In this document: one piece after another, positions 9,238 through 16,865 of the stretch
How the letters are laid out: each line of letters starts with the position of its first letter
Position numbering within the stretch: the stretch's first letter is position 1
NCBI RefSeq assembly: GCF_000716445.1
Contig: NZ_JNWK01000004.1
Location: 62,001 to 126,000 of the forward strand
Direction of reading: 5' to 3'
DNA from: Streptomyces wedmorensis
Lineage (GTDB): Bacteria; Actinomycetota; Actinomycetes; Streptomycetales; Streptomycetaceae
Length of the DNA stretch: 64,000 bases
Position numbers and translations under genes: made by a program
The notes under the pieces: generated by a model
Database searches by the model: none
The model's input: only the letters and a program-made list of their open reading frames with translations
Told to the model about the DNA's origin: nothing

Positions 9238-9514
9238 CGAACGACTACTCCTCGGGCAGGCGCGTACGCCTGGAAGCGGCAGTTGAGTTCCGGTCCCCCC
9301 GAAATGTGCACGCACGGCACCCCATCGGAGGCCCATCCGTACCGCAGCCGGTCACCCGCAGCACTGACGCCCCACGGCATCGCTCGGTTCCCGGTGGTCT
9401 GCATGCCGCACAGCCTACGCACGGCCAAAACCCACGGAGAGCCGGACTTCCACCCAAATCAGGCAAGTCGATCCCTGTGAATTGACGATGTGACGCCGGT
9501 CACGGCGGTCCCAC

Positions 9515-9543
9515 TTGTCGAGACAGTCGGGCCGTTCTATCGT
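9515..9543 (+). promoter_or_regulatory. candidate padR-ino1 promoter
   Basis: A -35-like TTGTCG (9515-9520) is separated by 17 bp from a -10-like TATCGT (9538-9543). The -10 overlaps the left edge of the 33-bp palindrome, the arrangement expected for an autorepressed promoter. The rest of the 369-bp divergent gap (9238-9606) holds no further gene. Confidence 0.5.
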
Positions 9544-9573
9544 GCTGATGTATCGAGTCGATACATCAGCACG
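9541..9573. promoter_or_regulatory. perfect 33-bp palindrome, probable PadR operator
   Basis: The 16-bp arm CGTGCTGATGTATCGA is followed by a central G and the exact reverse complement of the arm. The core contains ATGT...ACAT half-sites, as in known PadR operators. It overlaps the -10 element and lies 33 bp upstream of padR. Autoregulation is inferred from position and symmetry. Confidence 0.8.
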
Positions 9574-9606
9574 GCATAAGGGCCGGGGAAGCGGAGGAGG
9601 CGACGG

Positions 9607-10287
9607 ATGAGCAGGCGCTCGGGCATCCTCGAGTTCGCCGTTCTCGGCCTGCTCCGCGAGGCCCCCATGCACGGGTACGAGCTGCGGAAGCGCCTCAACA
9701 CCTCGCTGGGCGTCTTCCGGGCCTTCAGCTACGGAACGCTGTACCCCTGCCTCAAGACGCTGGTCACCAACGGCTGGTTGATCGAGGAGCCGGGCAGCGC
9801 TCCGGAGGAGGCCCTGGCCGCTTCACTCGCAGGACGCCGGGCCAAGATCGTCTACCGGTTGACGCCGGCCGGTAAGGAGCACTTCGAGGAGCTCCTCTCC
9901 CACACGGGCCCGGACGCCTGGGAGGACGAGCACTTCGCCGCCCGATTCGCCTTCTTCGGTCAGACCGAACGCGAGGTGCGGATGCGGGTCCTGGAAGGCC
10001 GCCGCAGCCGGCTGGAGGAGCGCCTCGAGAAGATGCGCGCCTCCCTGGCCCGGACCCGCGAGCGCCTCGACGACTACACGCTTGAGCTGCAGCGCCACGG
10101 CATGGAGTCCGTGGAGCGCGAAGTGCGCTGGCTGAACGAGCTCATCGAGAGCGAGCGGGCAGGGCGGGATCAGCGATCCGGCCCCGACGCCCCCGCTCTG
10201 CACGACAACGATTCTGGAGAAACGGGCGGCCTGCCCCGGCACGGGGGCAGTACCCGGCCGGATCCGTCCGACGACACCGCCAAGTGA
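9607..10287 (+). CDS. PadR-family transcriptional regulator
   Basis: A 226-residue PadR protein. The winged-helix domain spans residues 1 to about 95 (LEFAVLGLLREAPMHGYELR, then SYGTLYPCLKTLVTNGWL), and a C-terminal coiled-coil dimerisation domain follows (RSRLEERLEKMRASLARTRE). A polar tail of about 45 residues is disordered. The ATG at 9607 has a GCGGAGGAGG Shine-Dalgarno region. The gene is 48 bp upstream of the inositol-phosphate synthase gene on the same strand, which suggests an operon. It probably represses itself and ino1 through the palindrome at 9541-9573. The ligand is unknown. Confidence 0.92.
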   Translation: MSRRSGILEFAVLGLLREAPMHGYELRKRLNTSLGVFRAFSYGTLYPCLKTLVTNGWLIEEPGSAPEEALAASLAGRRAKIVYRLTPAGKEHFEELLSHTGPDAWEDEHFAARFAFFGQTEREVRMRVLEGRRSRLEERLEKMRASLARTRERLDDYTLELQRHGMESVEREVRWLNELIESERAGRDQRSGPDAPALHDNDSGETGGLPRHGGSTRPDPSDDTAK

Positions 10288-10335
10288 AACCCTGCGCACA
10301 GCAGGGCTTCCACGATCAAACAGGGAGCAACCGGA

Positions 10336-11418
10336 ATGGGTTCGGTTCGCGTAGCCATCGTCGGCGTGGGCAACTGCGCCGCCTCGCTGGTGCAGGGCGT
10401 CGAGTACTACAAGGACGCCGACCCGGCGACCAAGGTGCCCGGCCTGATGCACGTCCAGTTCGGCGACTACCACGTCGGTGACGTCGAGTTCGTCGCCGCC
10501 TTCGACGTCGACGCGAAGAAGGTCGGCCTCGACCTCTCCGACGCCATCGGCGCCAGCGAGAACAACACCATCAAGATCTGCGACGTCCCGAACTCGGGCG
10601 TCACGGTTCAGCGTGGCCACACCCTCGACGGCCTGGGCAAGTACTACCGCCAGACCATCGAGGAGTCCGCCGAGGCCCCGGTCGACGTCGTCCAGGTCCT
10701 GAAGGACCAGCAGGTCGACGTGCTCGTCTGCTACCTGCCCGTGGGTTCCGAGGCCGCCGCGAAGTTCTACGCGCAGTGCGCCATCGACGCCAAGGTCGCC
10801 TTCGTCAACGCCCTCCCGGTCTTCATCGCCGGCACCAAGGAGTGGGCGGACAAGTTCACCGAGGCCGGTGTCCCGATCGTCGGTGACGACATCAAGTCGC
10901 AGGTCGGCGCCACCATCACGCACCGCGTCATGGCGAAGCTCTTCGAGGACCGCGGTGTCCGCCTCGAGCGCACCATGCAGCTGAACGTCGGCGGCAACAT
11001 GGACTTCAAGAACATGCTCGAGCGCGAGCGCCTGGAGTCCAAGAAGATCTCGAAGACGCAGGCCGTCACCTCGCAGATCCCCGACCGCGAGCTGGGCGAG
11101 AAGAACGTCCACATCGGCCCGTCGGACTACGTGGCCTGGCTGGACGACCGCAAGTGGGCGTACGTCCGCCTCGAGGGCCGCGCGTTCGGCGACGTCCCGC
11201 TGAACCTCGAGTACAAGCTCGAGGTGTGGGACTCCCCGAACTCCGCGGGTGTCATCATCGACGCCCTGCGCGCCGCGAAGATCGCCAAGGACCGCGGCAT
11301 CGGCGGCCCGATCCTCTCCGCGTCCTCGTACTTCATGAAGTCCCCGCCGGTCCAGTACTTCGACGACGAGGCCCTGGCCAACGTCGAGAAGTTCATCAAG
11401 GGTGAGGTCGAGCGCTAA
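10336..11418 (+). CDS. ino1: Inositol-3-phosphate synthase
   Basis: A 360-residue NAD-dependent enzyme that isomerises glucose 6-phosphate to 1L-myo-inositol 1-phosphate, the entry to mycothiol and phosphatidylinositol synthesis. It begins [21 protein letters not shown] with a Rossmann GxGxxA motif. It contains the conserved [15 protein letters not shown] and [11 protein letters not shown] segments and GPSDYV with a lysine-rich active-site region ([17 protein letters not shown]). The actinobacterial form is shorter than the eukaryotic one. It lies in a probable operon with padR. The intervening 48 bp contains a small hairpin (CCCTGC/GCAGGG), followed by a GGGAGCAACC ribosome-binding region. 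Confidence 0.96.
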   Translation: MGSVRVAIVGVGNCAASLVQGVEYYKDADPATKVPGLMHVQFGDYHVGDVEFVAAFDVDAKKVGLDLSDAIGASENNTIKICDVPNSGVTVQRGHTLDGLGKYYRQTIEESAEAPVDVVQVLKDQQVDVLVCYLPVGSEAAAKFYAQCAIDAKVAFVNALPVFIAGTKEWADKFTEAGVPIVGDDIKSQVGATITHRVMAKLFEDRGVRLERTMQLNVGGNMDFKNMLERERLESKKISKTQAVTSQIPDRELGEKNVHIGPSDYVAWLDDRKWAYVRLEGRAFGDVPLNLEYKLEVWDSPNSAGVIIDALRAAKIAKDRGIGGPILSASSYFMKSPPVQYFDDEALANVEKFIKGEVER

Positions 11419-11439
11419 AGCGCCGCACGCTTGTCGATC

Positions 11440-11471
11440 GAGGGTCCCCGAGGCACTGCCCGGGGGCCCTC
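11440..11471 (+). terminator. terminator downstream of ino1
   Basis: Inverted repeat GAGGGTCCCCG (11440-11450) against CGGGGGCCCTC (11461-11471), with one G·T wobble, 22 bp after the ino1 stop and just before the MFS gene. Confidence 0.8.
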
Positions 11472-11492
11472 TTCGTATGTGAGTCTTGCGCC

Positions 11493-12752
11493 ATGTCCGT
11501 CGTACGTGATCTGCGCGTACTCCTGCGCGTGACGAACTTCCGCCGCCTGCTCGCCGTTCGCCTGCTCTCGCAGTGCGCCGACGGCGTCTATCAGGTGGCC
11601 CTGGCCACGTACGTCGTCTTCTCCCCGGAGAAGCAGACCTCCCCCGCAGCCATCGCCTCGGCCATGGCCGTGCTCCTGCTCCCGTACTCGGTCGTCGGGC
11701 CCTTCGCCGGCGTGCTCCTCGACCGCTGGCAACGGCGTCAGGTCTTCCTCTACGGGAACCTCCTCCGCGCCCTGCTCGCCTGCGGGACCGCCATGTTGGT
11801 CCTCGCCACCGTGCCCGACTGGCTCTTCTACGTCTCCGCCCTCTCCGTCACGGCCGTCAACCGCTTCGTCCTCGCCGGGCTCTCGGCCTCGCTGCCCAGG
11901 GTCGTCGACGAAGAGCGACTGGTCGTGGCGAACTCGCTCTCGCCGACCGCGGGAACGCTCGCCGCGACGCTCGGCGGTGGTCTCGCGTTCGGCGTCCGGC
12001 TGATCGCCGACGACTCCGACGCGGCCGTGGTGGCCTTCGGCGCCCTGCTCTACCTCTGCTCCGCGCTGGCCTCCCTGCGGATGCCCCGAGAACTCCTGGG
12101 GCCGGACCCGGGCCTCGTCCCGCAACGGCTCGGCTCGGCACTGGCCTCGACCGCCCACGGACTGGCGAGCGGGTTGCGGCACCTCGCCGAGCGCCGGTCC
12201 GCCGCGCGGGCTCTCATCGCGGTGGGCCTCATGCGCTTCTGTTACGGCGCCCTTCTCGTCACCGTGCTCATGCTCTGCCGCTACGCCTGGAGCTCCACCG
12301 ACTCCGAGGGCCTCGGCCTCCTCGGGCTCGCCGTCGCCGCCTCGGGCGCGGGGTTCTTCGCAGCCGCCCTCCTCTCCCCCTGGGGGGTGGGACGGCTCGG
12401 TCCCTTCGGCTGGATGACCTTGTGCGCGGTCGTGGCCGCCGTCGTCGAGCCGGCACTCTGCCTGACCTTCGCCCCGGTGCCCTTCCTCGTGACCGCCTTC
12501 ATCCTGGGACTGGTCACCCAGGGCTCCAAGATCGCGACGGACACGGTGGTGCAGACGGCCGTCGACGACGCCTACCGAGGACGGGTCTTCTCCCTCTACG
12601 ACGTGCTGTTCAACGTCGCCTTCGTGGGTGCGGCCGGCGTCGCCGCGCTGATGCTGCCACCCGACGGCCGTTCCCCCCTTCTCGTCGTGCTGGTGGCCGC
12701 GATCTACGCGGCGACCGCCGGGGCCCTGTGGCGGGAACGCACGAAGGGGTGA
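11493..12752 (+). CDS. MFS transporter
   Basis: A 419-residue polytopic protein of the major facilitator superfamily with about 12 hydrophobic segments. It shows the loop 2-3 motif GVLLDRWQRRQVFLYGN (compare G-x3-D-x-R-x-R-R). Paired amphipathic loops in the second half contain DTVVQTAVDDAYRGRVFSLYD, an arrangement seen in enterobactin-exporter-like MFS proteins. The substrate is unknown. The ATG at 11493 begins MSVVRDLRVLLRV. The gene runs from the ino1 terminator to two parS sites and is convergent with the CCA enzyme gene. Confidence 0.88.
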   Translation: MSVVRDLRVLLRVTNFRRLLAVRLLSQCADGVYQVALATYVVFSPEKQTSPAAIASAMAVLLLPYSVVGPFAGVLLDRWQRRQVFLYGNLLRALLACGTAMLVLATVPDWLFYVSALSVTAVNRFVLAGLSASLPRVVDEERLVVANSLSPTAGTLAATLGGGLAFGVRLIADDSDAAVVAFGALLYLCSALASLRMPRELLGPDPGLVPQRLGSALASTAHGLASGLRHLAERRSAARALIAVGLMRFCYGALLVTVLMLCRYAWSSTDSEGLGLLGLAVAASGAGFFAAALLSPWGVGRLGPFGWMTLCAVVAAVVEPALCLTFAPVPFLVTAFILGLVTQGSKIATDTVVQTAVDDAYRGRVFSLYDVLFNVAFVGAAGVAALMLPPDGRSPLLVVLVAAIYAATAGALWRERTKG

Positions 12753-12753
12753 T

Positions 12754-12767
12754 GTTTCACGTGAAAC
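12754..12767. other. parS: parS centromere site
   Basis: Perfect GTTTCACGTGAAAC immediately after the TGA stop of the MFS gene (the stop ends at 12752), in an 85-bp convergent intergenic gap. Confidence 0.93.
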
Positions 12768-12798
12768 ACCACCCCTTCCCGGCGCGGAGGGCGTCGCT

Positions 12799-12812
12799 GT
12801 TTCACGTGAAAC
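12799..12812. other. parS: parS centromere site
   Basis: Perfect GTTTCACGTGAAAC, 45 bp from the preceding copy measured start to start, between the convergent MFS and CCA-enzyme genes. This is a tight pair, like the one at the left edge of the window. Confidence 0.93.
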
Positions 12813-12837
12813 AACGGCCTGCCCCGCGCGATACGGC

Positions 12838-14304
12838 TCAGCCCTGAGCTGCCCACCACTCCCTGAGTGCGGCGACGGCCTCGTCGTGCTCCATCGGCCC
12901 GTTCTCCAGGCGGAGCTCCAGCAGGAACTTGTACGCCTGACCGATGGCCGGACCGGGGCCGATGTCGAGGATCTCCTGGATCTGGTTGCCGTCGAGGTCG
13001 GGGCGGATCGCGTCCAGCTCCTCCTGCTCCTGGAGCTGGGCGATGCGGTCCTCCAGGCCGTCGTAGGCACGGGAGAGCGCGGAGGCCTTCCGCTTGTTCC
13101 GCGTGGTGCAGTCCGAGCGGGTCAGCTTGTGCAGCCGGGAGAGCATCGGGCCGGCGTCACGGACGTAGCGGCGCACGGCGGAGTCCGTCCACTCGCCGGT
13201 CCCGTAGCCGTGGAAGCGAAGGTGCAGCTCCACCAGCCGCGAGACGTCCTTGATCATCTCGTTGGAGTACTTGAGCGCGGTCATGCGCTTCTTGGTCATC
13301 TTCGCGCCCACCACCTCGTGGTGGTGGAAGGAGACGCGGCCGTCCTTCTCGAAACGACGCGTACGCGGCTTCCCGATGTCGTGGAGCAGGGCCGCGAGGC
13401 GCAGCACCAGGTCGGGCCCGTCCTCCTCCAGGTCGATCGCCTGGTCGAGCACGGTCAGCGAGTGCTCATAGACGTCCTTGTGCCGGTGGTGCTCGTCACT
13501 CTCCAGTCGCAGCGAAGGCAGCTCGGGCAGGACGTGCTCGGCGAGGCCCGTGTCCACGAGGAGACCGAGGCCCTCACGGGGGTGTGCCGAGAGCAGCAGC
13601 TTGTTGAGCTCCTCACGGATCCGCTCGGCGGAGACGATCTCGATCCGGCCGGACATCTCCGTCATGGCCGTGACCACCTCGGGCGCGACCTCGAAGTCGA
13701 GCTGCGCGGCGAACCGCGCGGCCCGCATCATCCGCAGGGGGTCGTCGGAGAAGGACTCCTCCGGCGTACCCGGCGTACGCAGCACTCGGGCGGCGAGATC
13801 CTCAAGGCCGCCGTACGGGTCGATGAACGTCTTCTCGGGCAGGGCCACGGCCATGGCGTTGACGGTGAAGTCACGCCGGACGAGGTCCGCCTCGATGGAG
13901 TCGCCGTAGGAGACCTCGGGCTTGCGCGAGGTCCGGTCGTACGCCTCCGAGCGGTACGTCGTGACCTCGATCTCAAAGCGCTGATCGACGTCTCCGACGC
14001 GAGCGTCCTTCTGGCAGCCGACCGTCCCGAAGGCGATTCCGACCTCCCACACGGCGTCGGCCCACGGACGGACGATCTTCAGTACGTCCTCGGGGCGGGC
14101 GTCGGTGGTGAAGTCCAGGTCGTTGCCGAGCCGGCCGAGGAGCGCGTCCCGTACCGAGCCACCGACCAGCGCGAGGCTGAACCCGGCATCCTGGAAGCGG
14201 CGGGCGAGGTCGTCGGCGACAGGGGACACACGCAGCAGTTCACTGACCGCGCGGCGTTGCACCTGGCTCAGTGCAGTCGTGGTGTCTTCGTTGGCGTTCG
14301 GCAC
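12838..14304 (-). CDS. cca: CCA tRNA nucleotidyltransferase
   Basis: A 488-residue class II CCA-adding enzyme. The nucleotidyltransferase head has LVGGSVRDALLGRLGNDLDF with the catalytic DxD, followed by the RRDFTVNAMA motif and DPLRMMRAARFAAQL. An HD-type domain follows (LLHDIGKPRTRRF, then FHHHEVVGAKM), as in actinobacterial CCA/poly(A) polymerase proteins. It repairs or adds the 3' CCA of tRNAs, which matters here because the tRNA genes at 43.8 and 47.8 kb do not encode CCA. A GTG start at 14304 is used; no strong Shine-Dalgarno sequence is visible. Confidence 0.95.
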   Translation of the reverse strand: MPNANEDTTTALSQVQRRAVSELLRVSPVADDLARRFQDAGFSLALVGGSVRDALLGRLGNDLDFTTDARPEDVLKIVRPWADAVWEVGIAFGTVGCQKDARVGDVDQRFEIEVTTYRSEAYDRTSRKPEVSYGDSIEADLVRRDFTVNAMAVALPEKTFIDPYGGLEDLAARVLRTPGTPEESFSDDPLRMMRAARFAAQLDFEVAPEVVTAMTEMSGRIEIVSAERIREELNKLLLSAHPREGLGLLVDTGLAEHVLPELPSLRLESDEHHRHKDVYEHSLTVLDQAIDLEEDGPDLVLRLAALLHDIGKPRTRRFEKDGRVSFHHHEVVGAKMTKKRMTALKYSNEMIKDVSRLVELHLRFHGYGTGEWTDSAVRRYVRDAGPMLSRLHKLTRSDCTTRNKRKASALSRAYDGLEDRIAQLQEQEELDAIRPDLDGNQIQEILDIGPGPAIGQAYKFLLELRLENGPMEHDEAVAALREWWAAQG

Positions 14305-14483
14305 AACAGAAAAGGGTACGTGCCCCGGCTCGCCGCGACGTCCCCGATTTCCCGCGGGGAGAGATCGGCTGGAGCAGTCCCCGGCACTTGCCCCCAGCGT
14401 GCCTCGTTACCATGCCTGGACACAGCAACCGGGAATCATCGACACCACTGGCACCACTGACAACGACGAGGACGGGCGAACGC

Positions 14484-16820
14484 GTGGCCGAGGCGGCAGA
14501 CATCCAGGGAACCGGTCCCTCACCTGCCCGCCGATGGCTGCGGCGCACGATCACCGTCGCCTTCGGGGCGCCGCTCCTCGCCGGACTGCTCCAGGCCCCG
14601 GCCGTCGCGGCCCCTGCGATCGCCGCCGAGGAAGGCACCGGATCCAGGACCGTCGATGTGTCGCTCGACACCCTGACTCCGAACACCCCTGTCGAAGGGG
14701 ACACCGTCACGGTCACCGGAACGGTGACCAACCGGGGGAAGAAGACCGTCACCGACGCGACCGTCGACCTGCGCGTCGGGCCGCGGATGACGAGCCGCAG
14801 CGAGATCGAGCAGGTGACGGGACGCACCGGGTACCGGTACGACAGCGACCCCGCTGCGCTCGAGGACGGCCCCACCGTCAGGATTCCCCGCCTCGGCGCC
14901 GGCCTCAGCGCGGATTTCTCGCTGTCCGTCCCGGTCTCCGACCTCGGCCTCGACGACGCGGGCGTCTACCAGCTGGGCGTCTCCCTCACCGGGGACACCT
15001 CCGACCAGGGATCCGACCGGGTCCTCGGCATCGAGCGGACCTTCCTGCCGTACCAGCCCGAGGCCACCAAGAAGAAGACCCAGCTGACCTACCTCTGGCC
15101 GCTGATCTCCTCCTCCCACGTCTCGGCGGAGACGGCCACGGACGACCAGCAGACCCCGGTGTTCGAGGACGACGCCCTGGCCGCCGAGCTGCGCCCGGGC
15201 GGGCGCCTGGACCAGCTGGTCGCGCTCGGCAAGGACCTGCCCGTCACCTGGGTGCTCGATCCCGACCTGCTGGCCACCGTCGACGCCATGGCGAACGGTT
15301 ACCGGGTCAAGGACGGCACCCTGCACGTCCCCGGGAAAAACAAGGACGTCGCCGAGCAGTGGCTGAACGCTCTGGAGAAGGCGGTCCAGGGGCGCGAGGT
15401 CATCGCCCTGCCCTTCGCCGACCCCGACCTCGCCTCCCTCGCCCATCACGGCAAGGACGTCCCCGGATCGCTGGGGCACCTCCAGTCGGCGACCGACCTC
15501 GCCGGGACGACCGTCGAGACCGTCCTCCACCTCCGGCCGTCCACCGACTTCGCCTGGCCCGTCGAAGGCGCCGTCGACCCCTCCATCGTGGCGGTCGCGA
15601 CCTCGGCGGGCGCGGACAAGGTGATCGCCCGCAGCGACAGCGTCCGCGACGACCTCTCCTACACGCCCACGGCTGCCCGCCCGCTGGGCAACGGCAGCAC
15701 CACGGCCGTGGTGAGCGACGCCGTCCTCTCCACCACCTTCGACGGCGACATGGTCCGCGCGGAGAGTTCCACGCTCGCGGTCCAGGAGTTCCTCGCCCAG
15801 TCGCTCGCGATCACCCTGGAGCAGCCGGAGGACCAGCGCAGCGTGGTGGTCGCCCCGCAGCGGACGCCGACCGTCGCCCAGGCCCAGAGCATGGCCACGG
15901 CCCTGCAGGGCCTCTCCGCCAAGCGCTGGAGCCAGCCGCTCGGTCTCGTCGCCGCCGCCGCGGCCAAGCCCGACCCTGACGCCTCGACCGCGGTGCCCAG
16001 CACCTCCCGGTACCCGAAGAAGCTGCGCGCCCGCGAACTGCCGGTCCAGGCCTTCCGTGACATGAAGACCACCCGCGACGAACTGGACGACTTCAAGATC
16101 GTCCTGGAGCAGCCGGAACGCGTCGTGGCGCCGTTCGGCAACGCGATCAACCGCGAGATGTCGGTCTCCTGGCGCGGCCAGGTCAGAGCGGCCCTGGTCT
16201 ACCGCAGCAACGTCCTGGAGTACCTCCAGGGGCTCACCAAGAGCGTCCAGCTGGTCGACAAGTCGGACCTCACGCTCTCCGGCCGCAGCGCGACCATCCC
16301 CGTGACCGTGCAGAACAAGCTGCTGCAGGGCGTGGACCATCTGGTGCTGCGCCTCACCTCCGGCAACAAGAACCGGCTGGAGGTGAACGGCGAGGGGTTC
16401 GCCGAACTCCCCGTGAAGATCAACGGCGGCCACAGCCAGTCGGTGAAGTTCACGGCCTCCGCCAACGTCAACGGCCAGGTGCCGATGACCGCCCAGCTCT
16501 ACACCGAGGACGGCACGCCCTACGGGCAGCCGATGACCTTCAACGTGAAGGTCTCCGAGATGACCCCCACCGTGATGCTCGTGATCGCGGGAGGCGTCCT
16601 GCTCCTCGTCCTCGCCGGCGTACGCATGTACACCCAGCGCAAGCGGATCGCGGCACGGAACGCCGAGGCGGAGGCGGCCGAGGCCGAAGAGCCCGCCGAA
16701 GGCGAGGCCGAAGGAGACGGACCCTCCGGGGACGGACCCGAGCAGCCGAGTGACCCTACGCCGGACACCGGGTCCGAAAGCGGCGGCCCGTCGGGCCCGG
16801 GTGAGAAAGTGGACCGTTGA
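14484..16820 (+). CDS. Secreted, C-terminally anchored protein of DUF6049 type
   Basis: A 778-residue surface protein. The N-terminal signal region (RRWLRRTITVAFGAPLLAG, then LQAPAVAAPAIA) precedes a large extracellular domain with an Ig-like beginning (VSLDTLTPNTPVEGDTVTVT). One C-terminal transmembrane helix (PTVMLVIAGGVLLLVLAGV) and an acidic cytoplasmic tail rich in E/G/P follow. The GTG at 14484 is chosen, with GAGGAC upstream; an ATG at 14412 is an alternative. I associate it with the DUF6049 family seen beside murJ in streptomycetes, from memory of gene context. It is 45 bp upstream of murJ, so co-transcription is likely. Its function is unknown and probably related to the envelope. 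Confidence 0.8.
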   Translation: MAEAADIQGTGPSPARRWLRRTITVAFGAPLLAGLLQAPAVAAPAIAAEEGTGSRTVDVSLDTLTPNTPVEGDTVTVTGTVTNRGKKTVTDATVDLRVGPRMTSRSEIEQVTGRTGYRYDSDPAALEDGPTVRIPRLGAGLSADFSLSVPVSDLGLDDAGVYQLGVSLTGDTSDQGSDRVLGIERTFLPYQPEATKKKTQLTYLWPLISSSHVSAETATDDQQTPVFEDDALAAELRPGGRLDQLVALGKDLPVTWVLDPDLLATVDAMANGYRVKDGTLHVPGKNKDVAEQWLNALEKAVQGREVIALPFADPDLASLAHHGKDVPGSLGHLQSATDLAGTTVETVLHLRPSTDFAWPVEGAVDPSIVAVATSAGADKVIARSDSVRDDLSYTPTAARPLGNGSTTAVVSDAVLSTTFDGDMVRAESSTLAVQEFLAQSLAITLEQPEDQRSVVVAPQRTPTVAQAQSMATALQGLSAKRWSQPLGLVAAAAAKPDPDASTAVPSTSRYPKKLRARELPVQAFRDMKTTRDELDDFKIVLEQPERVVAPFGNAINREMSVSWRGQVRAALVYRSNVLEYLQGLTKSVQLVDKSDLTLSGRSATIPVTVQNKLLQGVDHLVLRLTSGNKNRLEVNGEGFAELPVKINGGHSQSVKFTASANVNGQVPMTAQLYTEDGTPYGQPMTFNVKVSEMTPTVMLVIAGGVLLLVLAGVRMYTQRKRIAARNAEAEAAEAEEPAEGEAEGDGPSGDGPEQPSDPTPDTGSESGGPSGPGEKVDR

Positions 16821-16865
16821 GCGATGTCGTGGCCGGTCGGCCGGGGACGATGAGGTGGGGTAACC

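Noticed and set aside
6310..9480. A 1056-codon plus-strand frame opposite the bifunctional PBP gene
   Set aside because: It is antisense to a PBP with complete catalytic motifs; its own translation shows only His/Val/Gly/Arg-rich shadow composition.
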